From Modestobacter sp. VKM Ac-2985 (GTDB lineage: Bacteria > Actinomycetota > Actinomycetes > Mycobacteriales > Geodermatophilaceae): a stretch of 64,000 nt of DNA. Made by a program: the position numbers and the translations under genes. How positions within the stretch are numbered: position 1 is the first letter of the stretch; the number at the start of each line of letters is the position of its first letter. Location: contig NZ_JAPVBI010000001.1 in assembly GCF_026967925.1 (NCBI RefSeq), forward strand, positions 1,635,894 to 1,699,893, given 5' to 3'. The notes below the pieces were generated by a model. It had not been told where the DNA came from. It saw nothing but the letters and a program-made list of their open reading frames with translations, and searched no databases. Below are positions 56,790-64,000 of this stretch, one piece after another.

Positions 56790-58301
56790 ATGAACACGAC
56801 GGTCACCGTCGCGCTGGCCGTCGGCGCCCTCGTCGTCCTCCTCGCCGCGGTCGCGCTGCGGCTCGCCGACCGGATCGGGCTCCCGTCGCTGCTGCTCTAC
56901 CTGGCGTTCGGGGTGGCGCTGGGGGAGAGCGGCGTCGGCATCGAGTTCGAGGACGTCCAGCTGACCCAGACCCTGGGGGTAGCCGCGCTGGTGGTCATCC
57001 TCGCCGAGGGCGGGCTGACGACCCGCTGGACCGACGTCCGGCGGGCGATCGGTCCCGGGCTCACCCTCGCCACGGTCGGTGTCGCGGTGAGCGTGTCGGT
57101 GACCGCCGCCATCACGGTGTGGCTGCTCGGCTACTCGTGGGGCTTCGCGCTGCTGCTGGCCGCGGTGATCAGCTCCACCGACGCGGCCGCGGTGTTCGCC
57201 ACGCTCCGCCGGATCCCGCTGCCCCGGCGGCTGGCCGCCTCGTTGGAGTCCGAGAGCGGGCTCAACGACGCGCCGGTCATCCTCCTGGTGCTGGCCCTGT
57301 CCGAGGGGCTGACCGGCGGGTACGTCGCCCCGTGGTACCTGGTGCTGGCGGAGGTGGTCGGGCAGCTGGTCGGCGGTGCCGCCATCGGCCTGGCCATCGG
57401 CTTCGGCGGTGCCTGGTTGCTGCGGCGGGTGGCACTGCCGCTGGTCGGCTTCTACCCGCTGGCCACCCTCGCCCTGTGCGTGCTGGCCTACTCCAGTGCC
57501 ACCCTGGTCCTGACCTCCGGGATCGTCGCGGTGTACCTGTGCGGGCTGGTGCTGGGCAACTCGGCGCTGCCGTACCGGGCGGCGAGCATCGGGTTCGCCG
57601 AGGGCATGGCCTCCCTCGCCCAGATCGGGTTGTTCGTGCTGCTCGGGCTGCTGGTCTCCCCGTCCCGGCTGCCGGATGCCGTGCTCCCCGCGCTGGCCGT
57701 GGGCGGGGCGCTGCTGCTGATCGCCCGGCCGCTGTCGGTGCTGCTGAGCCTGACCTGGTTCCGGATGCCGCTGCGGCAGCAGGCGTTCATCTCCTGGGCG
57801 GGGCTGCGCGGCGCCGTCCCCATCGTGCTGGCGACCTTCCCGGTCGCCGCCGGCGTCCCCGGGGCGGACGGGGTGTTCGACACCGTCTTCGTGCTCGTCG
57901 TCATCTTCACCGTCATCCAGGGCTGGGGCCTGCCCGCGGTCGCCCGGCTGCTGCGGATCAGTGCCCCGACCACCCCGCGGGACGTCGACGTCGACTCCGC
58001 GCCGCTGGAGGAGTTCGACGCCGAGCTGATGCAGCTGCGGGTACCGGACAACTCCCGCCTGCACGGCGTCTACCTGCCCGAGCTCCGACTGCCCGAGGAC
58101 GCCGCGGTGGTCCTCGTCGTCCGCGACGGCAAGCCGTTCGTCCCCGACCGGTCCACCCGGCTGATGCACGGCGACCAGGCGCTGCTGGTGTCCGCGCGCG
58201 GGTCCCGCCAGGAGGCCGAGCGGCGGCTGCGCGCGGTCAGCCGCGCCGGCCGGCTCGCCACCTGGCGCGGCGAGAGCGGCCAGCCCAGCGAGACTGATTG
58301 A
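56790..58301 (+). CDS. K+/H+ (CPA1-type) antiporter with TrkA-C domain
   Basis: A 503-residue cation/proton antiporter of the NhaP2/CvrA kind. About 12 hydrophobic helices cover residues 5-395; AAVISSTDAAAVFATLRRIP and SESGLNDAPVILLVLALSEG contain the acidic ion-binding residues (STDAAA, ESGLND). A cytoplasmic TrkA-C/RCK-C domain follows (LEEFDAELMQLRVPDNSRLH, LVVRDGKPFVPDR, LMHGDQALLVSA). Exchanges K+ or Na+ for protons. The ATG at 56790 overlaps the stop of a five-codon mini-ORF (MGDRR) that starts at 56776. Confidence 0.85.
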   Translation: MNTTVTVALAVGALVVLLAAVALRLADRIGLPSLLLYLAFGVALGESGVGIEFEDVQLTQTLGVAALVVILAEGGLTTRWTDVRRAIGPGLTLATVGVAVSVSVTAAITVWLLGYSWGFALLLAAVISSTDAAAVFATLRRIPLPRRLAASLESESGLNDAPVILLVLALSEGLTGGYVAPWYLVLAEVVGQLVGGAAIGLAIGFGGAWLLRRVALPLVGFYPLATLALCVLAYSSATLVLTSGIVAVYLCGLVLGNSALPYRAASIGFAEGMASLAQIGLFVLLGLLVSPSRLPDAVLPALAVGGALLLIARPLSVLLSLTWFRMPLRQQAFISWAGLRGAVPIVLATFPVAAGVPGADGVFDTVFVLVVIFTVIQGWGLPAVARLLRISAPTTPRDVDVDSAPLEEFDAELMQLRVPDNSRLHGVYLPELRLPEDAAVVLVVRDGKPFVPDRSTRLMHGDQALLVSARGSRQEAERRLRAVSRAGRLATWRGESGQPSETD

Positions 58302-58304
58302 CCT

Positions 58305-58322
58305 GTCGGCCTCCGGGCCGAC
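58305..58322. terminator. Short hairpin after the antiporter stop
   Basis: GTCGGCC-TCCG-GGCCGAC, 7-bp stem with a tetraloop, three bases past the antiporter stop. Confidence 0.4.
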
Positions 58323-58405
58323 ACCGCGGCCAGGAGCCGCGCCCCGGTCGGGAGGCCTCCAGGCTCCACGATCGCTGCTGACGTCCGGGTTGACCCGGAC
58401 GGGCG

Positions 58406-58439
58406 GGGGTTGAGCCGCGTCAGGACGCGGCTCAACCCC
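58406..58439. terminator. Perfect 16-bp hairpin between antiporter and mqo
   Basis: Arms 58406-58421 and 58424-58439 are exact, with a 2-base centre, in the convergent spacer. The GGCTCAACCCC arm is repeated once more at 58448-58458, which allows an alternative pairing. Confidence 0.7.
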
Positions 58440-58484
58440 GGCTCAGGCGGCTCAACCCCCGGGGCCAGTGGAGGACGGGCGCGC

Positions 58485-59969
58485 TCAGCCCTGGAGTTCC
58501 AGGGTCTTCGTCGTGTCGGCGCGGACCTCGGCCATCAGGGCCGGCTCCTGGGACAGCTTGTGGCCGTAGGAGGGGATGGCCTCCTGCAGCAGCGGGCGCC
58601 AGGTGTCCATCCGCTCCGGGAAGCAGCGCTCCAGCAGCGTGAGCATCGCCGAGGTGGCGGTGGAGGCCCCCGGTGAGGCGCCCAGCAGGCCGGCGATCGA
58701 GCCCTCGGCCCCCACGATCAGCTCGGTGCCGAACTGCAGCACGCCGCGGCCGGTCGTCGGGTCCTGCTTGATGACCTGCACCCGCTGGCCGGCGGTGATC
58801 AGCTCCCAGTCGTCCTGCTCGGCGGTCGGCACGAACTCCTCGAGTGCGCGGAACCGGGCGCTGGTCGACTGCAGGACCTGGCCGATCAGGTACTTGGTCA
58901 GCGGGATGTTGGCGATCCCGGCGCCGAGCATGGAGCCCAGGTTGCCGCTGCGCACCGACTTCGGCAGGTCCCACATCGACCCGGCCTTGAGGAACTTGGG
59001 GGAGAAGCCGGCGTAGGGCCCGAACAGCAGGGCCTGCTCGCCGTCGATCAGCCGCAGGTCCAGGTGCGGCACCGACATCGGCGGCGCCCCGACCTTCGCC
59101 TGGCCGTAGACCTTGGCCTGGTGCTGGCCGACCAGCTCCGGGGAGCGGGTGCGCAGGAACTGGCCACTGACCGGGAACCCGCCGAAGCCACGGATCTCCG
59201 GGATGCCGGAGCCCTGCAGCAGCGGGAGCGCGCCGCCGCCGGCCCCGACGAAGAGGAAGCGGGTGCGCACGGTGCGGCTGCGGCCGGAGCCGGAGCGGAC
59301 GGTGACCGCCCAGCGCCCGTCGGACTCCCGCCGCACCGTGCGGACCCGGGTGGAGGTGTGCAACTGGACGCCGCGGCTGACCGCGGCGTCCAGCAGCAGC
59401 CGGGTCAGCGCCCCGAAGTTCACGTCGGTGCCGGCCAGCGACCGGGTCGCGGCGGCGACCTCGTCGGCCGGGCGGCCGGCCATCATCAGCGGCACCCACG
59501 AGGCCAGGACGTCGCGGTCCTCGGTGTACTCCATCTCCGCGAACAGCGGCTCGGCGGCCAGCGCCTCGTGCCGGGTGCGCATGTAGCGCCGCCCGGCCTC
59601 GCCGGTCACGAAGCTGACGTGCGGCACGGAGGTGATGAACCGTTTGGGGGAGTCGGTGAGCCCGGACCGCACCAGGTGCGACCAGAACTGCCGGGACACC
59701 TGGAACTGCTCGTTGATGCCGACGGCCTTGGCGGTCTCGACGTGACCGTCCGGTGCCGCGGGGGTGTAGTTCAGCTCGCACAGGGCCGAGTGGCCGGTGC
59801 CCGCGTTGTTCCACGCGTCGGAGCTCTCGCCGGCGACCTGGTCGGCGGACTCGAAGACCGCGACGGTCCAGTCCGGCGCCACGACGCCCAGCAGCGCGGA
59901 GAGCGTCGCGCTCATGATGCCGCCGCCGACGAGGACTACGTCGGGGTTCGAGGAACCATCCGTGGTCAA
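58485..59969 (-). CDS. mqo: Malate:quinone oxidoreductase
   Basis: A 494-residue FAD enzyme that oxidises malate to oxaloacetate and passes electrons to the quinone pool at the inner membrane face. FAD motif VVLVGGGIMSATLSALL; ESSDAWNNAGTGHSALCELN and YTPAAPDG (family signature); FLFVGAGGGALPLLQGSGIP and the PVSGQFLRT and HLDLRLIDGEQALLFGPYAG blocks. The start is TTG at 59969, supported by GGAGG eight bases upstream and by the protein ends of relatives; the frame stays open further upstream without homology. Confidence 0.93.
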   Translation of the reverse strand: MTTDGSSNPDVVLVGGGIMSATLSALLGVVAPDWTVAVFESADQVAGESSDAWNNAGTGHSALCELNYTPAAPDGHVETAKAVGINEQFQVSRQFWSHLVRSGLTDSPKRFITSVPHVSFVTGEAGRRYMRTRHEALAAEPLFAEMEYTEDRDVLASWVPLMMAGRPADEVAAATRSLAGTDVNFGALTRLLLDAAVSRGVQLHTSTRVRTVRRESDGRWAVTVRSGSGRSRTVRTRFLFVGAGGGALPLLQGSGIPEIRGFGGFPVSGQFLRTRSPELVGQHQAKVYGQAKVGAPPMSVPHLDLRLIDGEQALLFGPYAGFSPKFLKAGSMWDLPKSVRSGNLGSMLGAGIANIPLTKYLIGQVLQSTSARFRALEEFVPTAEQDDWELITAGQRVQVIKQDPTTGRGVLQFGTELIVGAEGSIAGLLGASPGASTATSAMLTLLERCFPERMDTWRPLLQEAIPSYGHKLSQEPALMAEVRADTTKTLELQG

Positions 59970-60060
59970 GATCTGCCTCCGTGACTGAGTGCGTACCGGC
60001 CCATCGTCGTCCGCGCCGGCGGGCGACACGTCCCGAACCCGGGAGTCCCCTCGATCTGAG

Positions 60061-60077
60061 GTGATGAGATGCATCAC
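60061..60077. promoter_or_regulatory. Inverted repeat upstream of mqo, candidate operator
   Basis: GTGATG-AGATG-CATCAC, arms of 6 bp, 92-108 bp upstream of the mqo TTG. The minus-strand reading contains TGTGA like CRP/GlxR sites, but the second half-site departs from TCACA. It may serve a GntR- or CRP-type regulator. Confidence 0.35.
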
Positions 60078-60243
60078 AGGGCCGCCTCCTGAGGGTCCCC
60101 TGAGCCACCTCCGCCCGCAGCGCGGGTCCGGACGGCGGGTCCGGCCGCCCCCGCAGACGACGGCCTGCGATCGTGCCCCGCCACCCGGCGGCGCCGCCGA
60201 GGGGGCCTCCCGGCAGTGCACCGAACCGGCCGCAGCCGGCGGC

Positions 60244-60249
60244 TATCGT
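60244..60249 (+). promoter_or_regulatory. Putative -10 of lspA
   Basis: TATCGT (TAnnnT) in GGCTATCGTC, the same ten bases as the dinB -10 region; it gives a leader of about 38 bases with GGAGAGGA before the ATG. Confidence 0.4.
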
Positions 60250-60293
60250 CGGGACCGGCGTGGTCACCGGGGCCGCCAGCGGAGAGGACGGCG

Positions 60294-60872
60294 ATGTCCG
60301 AGCAGCCCGATCCACCGGCGGGTTCCTCGGCTGCTGCGGCCGGACCGCGCGGCCGCTCCCGGGCCCGGCTGCTGCTGGGCCTGGCGGCCGTGGTGCTGGC
60401 CCTGGACCTGGTCACCAAGCTGGTCGTCGTCGCCACGCTGTCCGACCGGGAGCCGTTGCGGCTGCTGGGCGGCGCGCTGTACCTCACCGAGGCCCGCAAC
60501 ACCGGTGCGGCCTTCTCCTTCGCCGAGGGCGCCACGGTGGTGTTCAGCCTGATCGCGCTGGCCGTGGTCGTGGTGATCGTGCGCAGCGCGCGGCGGATGT
60601 ACTCGGCGGCCTGGGCGGTCACCCTCGGCCTGGTGCTCGGCGGTGCCCTGGGCAACCTGATCGACCGGGTGTTCCGCGACCCGGGGTTCCTGCAGGGCGG
60701 CGTCGTGGACTTCCTCTCGGTGTTCGACCCCTACGGGCGGGTGTTCCCGATCTTCAACGTCGCCGACTCGGCGATCGTCTGCGGCGGCGTGCTCGGCGCG
60801 ATCCTGGCCTTCCGCGGCATCGAGTTCGACGGCAGCCGCAGCAGCGACCGGCCGGACACCGTCACCGACTGA
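60294..60872 (+). CDS. lspA: Lipoprotein signal peptidase LspA
   Basis: A 192-residue type II signal peptidase with four membrane helices, which cuts diacylglyceryl prolipoproteins before the lipid-modified Cys. The conserved blocks are [31 protein letters not shown] (first catalytic Asp), VVDFLSV and [15 protein letters not shown] (second catalytic Asp). About 25 extra hydrophilic residues lead. The ATG at 60294 has GGAGAGGA eight bases upstream. The pseudouridine synthase gene follows after 56 bp, the usual actinobacterial pairing. Confidence 0.95.
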   Translation: MSEQPDPPAGSSAAAAGPRGRSRARLLLGLAAVVLALDLVTKLVVVATLSDREPLRLLGGALYLTEARNTGAAFSFAEGATVVFSLIALAVVVVIVRSARRMYSAAWAVTLGLVLGGALGNLIDRVFRDPGFLQGGVVDFLSVFDPYGRVFPIFNVADSAIVCGGVLGAILAFRGIEFDGSRSSDRPDTVTD

Positions 60873-60916
60873 CCGCGGGACGGCCCGGCGGCGGCCGGGC
60901 ACGGAGCCCCACCCGT

Positions 60917-60928
60917 CACAATGGTGCG
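60917..60928 (+). promoter_or_regulatory. Leaderless-type promoter before the rluD-like gene
   Basis: CACAAT at 60917-60922 is six bases from the GTG at 60929, and there is no Shine-Dalgarno. It resembles the elements before 16011 and 37331, though the first base is C. Confidence 0.35.
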
Positions 60929-61894
60929 GTGATCAGCAGTCCCGGACCGGCCTCCTCCGGCGGGCGACCCGGTGAACACCGGTCGCTGCCCGTGCCCGAC
61001 GGGCTCGAGGGGCAGCGGGTCGACCAGGCGCTGGTGCGGCTGTTCGGGGTCTCCCGCGCCATGGCCGCCGAGCTGGCCGACGGCGGTGCCGTCGTCGTGG
61101 ACGGCCGCGCCCGGGGCAAGGGCGACCGGCTGACCGCCGGCAGCTGGCTGGAGGTCGAGCTGCCGCCACCACCGGGTGAGCCGGCTGCGCCGGTCCCGGT
61201 CTCCGGGCTGACGGTGGTGCACGACGACGACGACGTCGTGGTCATCGACAAGCCGGTCGGGGTGGCCGCGCACGGCAGCCCCGGCTGGACCGGGCCCACG
61301 GTCACCGGCGGACTGGCCGCGGCCGGCTACCGGATCTCCACCAGCGGCGCGGCCGAGCGGCAGGGCGTCGTGCACCGCCTGGACGCCGCGACCACCGGGC
61401 TCATGGTCGTCGCCAAGAGCGAGCGGGCGTACACCCTGCTCAAGGCGGCGTTCAAGGAGCGCACCGTCGACAAGGGGTACCAGGCCCTGGTGCAGGGGCA
61501 CCCCGACCCGTCCAAGGGCACGATCGACGCCCCGATCGACCGGCACCCCAAGCACGACTGGCGGTTCGCGGTGGTGACCGGTGGCCGCCCGTCGGTCACC
61601 CACTACGAGGTGGTGGAGGCCTTCCCGGCGGCCAGCCTCGTCGACGTCCACCTCGAGACCGGGCGCACGCACCAGATCCGGGTGCACTTCTCCGCGCTGC
61701 GCCACCCGTGCGTCGGGGACATGACCTACGGGGCCGACCCGACGCTGGCCGCCCGGCTCGGGGTGGACCGGCAGTGGCTGCACGCCGTGCGGCTCGGGTT
61801 CGCCCACCCCGCCGACGGGCGCTGGGTCGAGTTCACCAGCGACCACCCGGCCGACCTGGCCGGCGCCCTGGCTGTCCTGCGCGCCGAGAACTGA
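60929..61894 (+). CDS. RluA/RluD-family rRNA pseudouridine synthase
   Basis: A 321-residue large-subunit pseudouridine synthase. An S4 RNA-binding domain (about 25-90, [20 protein letters not shown]) precedes the catalytic domain. The catalytic Asp152 is in [44 protein letters not shown] and [12 protein letters not shown] are also typical. By similarity and place after lspA it is RluD-like, probably acting on helix 69 of 23S rRNA, but RluA-type targets are not excluded. GTG start. Confidence 0.88.
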   Translation: MISSPGPASSGGRPGEHRSLPVPDGLEGQRVDQALVRLFGVSRAMAAELADGGAVVVDGRARGKGDRLTAGSWLEVELPPPPGEPAAPVPVSGLTVVHDDDDVVVIDKPVGVAAHGSPGWTGPTVTGGLAAAGYRISTSGAAERQGVVHRLDAATTGLMVVAKSERAYTLLKAAFKERTVDKGYQALVQGHPDPSKGTIDAPIDRHPKHDWRFAVVTGGRPSVTHYEVVEAFPAASLVDVHLETGRTHQIRVHFSALRHPCVGDMTYGADPTLAARLGVDRQWLHAVRLGFAHPADGRWVEFTSDHPADLAGALAVLRAEN

Positions 61895-61906
61895 GGCGCT
61901 CGCCTC

Positions 61907-62704
61907 GTGTCCGGAGCCCCCGACCTCCCCGCTGCCCTCGCCGACTTCGGCGCTGCGCAGCTGGCGGCGGTGATCATCGCCGTCTACCTGGTCGTGGGGG
62001 AGCCGTTCGTCGGGTACGTGCTGCACCGGCGCTTCGAGGGGCGACTGCGCACCGACCCGGCGGCGCGTCGGTCCTTCTACCGCCGGTTGCTGGTGCTCGA
62101 GTGGGGTCTGGCGGCGGTCACCGTCGTGGTCTGGCTCGCCGCCACCGGGGTGAGCGCGGCCGAGGTGGGGCTGCGCTGGCCGACCGGCTGGCCCGGGCCG
62201 GCGACCTGGTTGGCGGTCGTGGTGCTCATGGCGCTGGTCGTGCTGACCACCCGGGCGCTGCGCAGTGGTGCGGTCGCCGGGCCGCCGCCGGAGACGCTGC
62301 GCCGCACCCGGCCCGGCGAGGCCCGGCACGCCGAGGCCCCCGGGCACTCGGCGCTCGCGCTGCTCCCGCGCAGCCGGTCCGAGCGCCGGCTGTTCGCCCT
62401 GGTCGGGGTCACCGCAGGGGTCTGCGAGGAGTGGCTGTACCGCGGCTTCTTCCTCGCCGTGGTCGCCGCGCTGGCCCCCGGGCTGCCCGCCCTGGGGCTG
62501 GTGCTGGTCGCCGCGCTCGCGTTCGGGCTGGCGCACGCGTACCAGGGGCCGGCGGGGGTGGTGACCACCGGCGTCCTCGGGGGTGTGCTGGCCGGGGTCT
62601 ACCTGGACACCGGGTCGCTCCTGCTGCCGGTGCTGCTGCACGCCGCGATCGACCTGCGGTTCCTGTTCGTGCCGGCCTCCGCGCTGCCGGCCGCCCTCCG
62701 GTGA
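61907..62704 (+). CDS. CPBP family intramembrane metalloprotease
   Basis: A 265-residue membrane protein with about seven hydrophobic segments. The Abi/CAAX-protease motifs are intact: Glu174-Glu175...Arg179 (CEEWLYRGFF), His210 (FGLAHAYQG) and His245 (LLHAAIDLR). Such enzymes are related to Rce1 and act as membrane proteases; many remain without a known substrate. GTG at 61907, 12 bp after the pseudouridine synthase, in a probable lspA-rluD-CPBP transcript. Confidence 0.85.
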   Translation: MSGAPDLPAALADFGAAQLAAVIIAVYLVVGEPFVGYVLHRRFEGRLRTDPAARRSFYRRLLVLEWGLAAVTVVVWLAATGVSAAEVGLRWPTGWPGPATWLAVVVLMALVVLTTRALRSGAVAGPPPETLRRTRPGEARHAEAPGHSALALLPRSRSERRLFALVGVTAGVCEEWLYRGFFLAVVAALAPGLPALGLVLVAALAFGLAHAYQGPAGVVTTGVLGGVLAGVYLDTGSLLLPVLLHAAIDLRFLFVPASALPAALR

Positions 62705-62925
62705 GGCGCCGGGGCGGGCGTGACGGAGTGGTCCGGATCGCCGAGACACGTTCTGTCGGACCCTCGGCGTAGGACTCCGGAGGTGCGAGGATCGGTGGAC
62801 CGACACCCCCGCACGGCAGCACCCCTGAACGGCCTTCCCCGCCGGTCACCCCAGAACGACCCGCCGCCCCTGTCCACCGCTGGTGGTCAGGCGGTGAGCA
62901 CGACCCGTGAGGAGCACCACGCACC

Positions 62926-64000
62926 GTGAGCAGCCCGTCCGCAGAGAACTTCGTGCACCTGCACGTGCACACCGAGTACTCGATGCTCGACGGGGCGGCC
63001 AAGCTCGGTGAGGTCACCAAGGCCGCGGCCGACGAGGGCATGCCGGCGCTGGCGATGACCGACCACGGCAACGTCTTCGGGGCCTACGACTTCTACAAGA
63101 CCGCCAAGGCCGCCGGCGTGAAGCCGATCATCGGCATGGAGGGCTACTACACGCCCGGCTCCCGGTTCGACCGCGCCCCGTTCGAGTTCGGCGACAAGCT
63201 GATCGACGAGGAGGGTGACGGCGGGAACAACCGCGGCAAGGCCGCCTACACGCACATGACCCTGCTGGCGAAGACCACCGAGGGGATGCACAACCTCTTC
63301 CGGATCTCCTCGCTGGCCAGCCTGGAGGGCCAGTACCGCAAGCCGCGCTTCGACCGTGACCTGCTGGAGCGGTACGGCACGGGCCTGATCGCCACCACCG
63401 GGTGCCCCTCCGGCGAGGTCAACATGTGGCTGCGGGCCGGCAAGGTGGACAGGGCCCGGCAGGCGGCGGCGGACTTCCAGGACATCTTCGGGCGTGAGAA
63501 CTTCTACGCCGAGATCATGGACCACGGGCTGTCCATCGAGAAGAAGACCAAGCCGGCCCTGCTGGAGATCGCCAAGGAGCTCGGCATCCCGCTGCTGGGC
63601 ACCAACGACCTGCACTACACCCACCGCGAGGACGCCCAGGCGCACGACGCCCTGCTGTGCATCCAGACCGGCTCCCGGCTCAACGAGCCCAACCGCTTCA
63701 AGTTCAACGGCGACGGCTACTACCTGAAGTCCGCCGCGGAGATGCGCGCGCTGTTCCGCGAGCACCCCGAGGCCTGCGACAACACCCTGCTGATCGCCGA
63801 GCAGTGCGAGGTGCAGTTCACCGAGGGCGCCGACCTGATGCCCCGGTTCCCGCTGCCCGAGGGCGAGGACGAGACCTCCTGGTTCATCAAGGAGGTCGAG
63901 GTCGGGCTGCACAAGCGCTACCCGGCCGGCATCCCCGACCACGTGCGCAAGCAGGCCGACTACGAGGTCGGGATCATCACCCAGATGGGCTTCCCGGGGT
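62926..64000 (+). CDS. dnaE1: Replicative DNA polymerase III alpha subunit DnaE1 (partial)
   Basis: The first 358 codons of a C-family replicative polymerase; the right edge of the window cuts it. The PHP domain is canonical: FVHLHVHTEYSMLDGAAKLG, MTDHGNVFGAYDF, IIGMEGYYTPGSR, TTGCPSGEV and LLGTNDLHYTHREDA. In high-GC actinobacteria dnaE1 commonly lies downstream of lspA and rluD, as here. GTG at 62926 with GAGGAG about 12 bases before. The second alpha subunit (dnaE2, 12069-15827) is the SOS-linked one. Confidence 0.95.
   Translation, partial: MSSPSAENFVHLHVHTEYSMLDGAAKLGEVTKAAADEGMPALAMTDHGNVFGAYDFYKTAKAAGVKPIIGMEGYYTPGSRFDRAPFEFGDKLIDEEGDGGNNRGKAAYTHMTLLAKTTEGMHNLFRISSLASLEGQYRKPRFDRDLLERYGTGLIATTGCPSGEVNMWLRAGKVDRARQAAADFQDIFGRENFYAEIMDHGLSIEKKTKPALLEIAKELGIPLLGTNDLHYTHREDAQAHDALLCIQTGSRLNEPNRFKFNGDGYYLKSAAEMRALFREHPEACDNTLLIAEQCEVQFTEGADLMPRFPLPEGEDETSWFIKEVEVGLHKRYPAGIPDHVRKQADYEVGIITQMGFPG

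Larger units (their letters stand above)
59970..60293. other. Divergent spacer between mqo and lspA
   Basis: A 324-bp spacer with control regions for mqo (minus) and lspA (plus). It holds the inverted repeat at 60061-60077 and the lspA -10-like element. No frame has coding character. Confidence 0.55.

Noticed and set aside
62720-62929. 69-codon plus-strand frame ending GTGA at the dnaE1 start
   Set aside because: Its codon use (AGA, GTT, CCT, ACT, CGT; third-position GC well below neighbours) is not that of genes here; no homology is recognised and no Shine-Dalgarno is present.

Overview
The window is very GC-rich (third codon positions almost always G or C), densely packed, and full of GTG starts and ATGA/GTGA gene overlaps. 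A complete actinobacterial division and cell-wall (dcw) cluster, LexA boxes of the TCGAAC-N4-GTTCGA type, meso-DAP-type MurE, Wag31/DivIVA and an eukaryotic-like IleRS all point to a high-GC actinobacterium. An in-frame TAG at a selenocysteine-like position points to the Geodermatophilaceae (Blastococcus / Geodermatophilus / Modestobacter type), where UAG-decoding tRNA-Sec has been reported. The genus is an inference.

Layout. 0-2 kb: two genes that match ring cleavage and maleate isomerisation in nicotinate degradation (nicX, nicE-like). 2-4.7 kb: lipase-like hydrolase, CDP-alcohol phosphatidyltransferase, PfkB/adenosine-kinase-like sugar kinase. 4.8-10.9 kb (minus strand): one tightly overlapping operon in the order YbaK-like deacylase, GNAT acetyltransferase, CrtI-like oxidoreductase, CruF-like hydratase, CruG-like glycosyltransferase, a UAG-interrupted peroxiredoxin-like protein, flavin reductase. 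11-16 kb: SOS-box-controlled mutasome operon (DUF6504, HEPN protein, DnaE2). 16-20.6 kb: methyltransferase, phosphodiesterase, sucrase-ferredoxin, JmjC oxygenase and its adjacent Gly-Ala-Asp repeat peptide. 20.7-23.9 kb: acyl-CoA dehydrogenase, PIG-L deacetylase, methyltransferase, GT2 operon. 24-26.7 kb: membrane protein, SOS-box dinB, DUF3040. 26.7-32.5 kb (minus): PRPP synthetase paralogue, TgpA transglutaminase, DUF58, MoxR. 32.7-53.4 kb: dcw cluster mraZ-rsmH-ftsL-like-ftsI-murE-murF-mraY-murD-ftsW-murG-murC-ftsQ-ftsZ-pgeF-yggS-sepF-yggT-wag31. 53.5-64 kb: ileS, K+/H+ antiporter, mqo, lspA, rluD-like, CPBP protease and the start of dnaE1.

The most notable observation is the gene at 5475-6143. 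Its reading frame is broken by a single TAG exactly where peroxiredoxin-like relatives carry the first cysteine of W-C-P-Y-C. The TAG is followed at the expected distance by a stem-loop whose GGUCC loop resembles bacterial SECIS elements. It is best read as a UAG-encoded selenoprotein. Also notable are a repetitive peptide that may be the substrate of the neighbouring JmjC oxygenase, a 20-bp perfect palindrome over a promoter, two LexA boxes (one nested in a 40-bp palindrome), 10-bp-phased MraZ boxes, and several apparently leaderless promoters. No tRNA, rRNA, CRISPR array, insertion sequence or selenocysteine machinery gene was seen.
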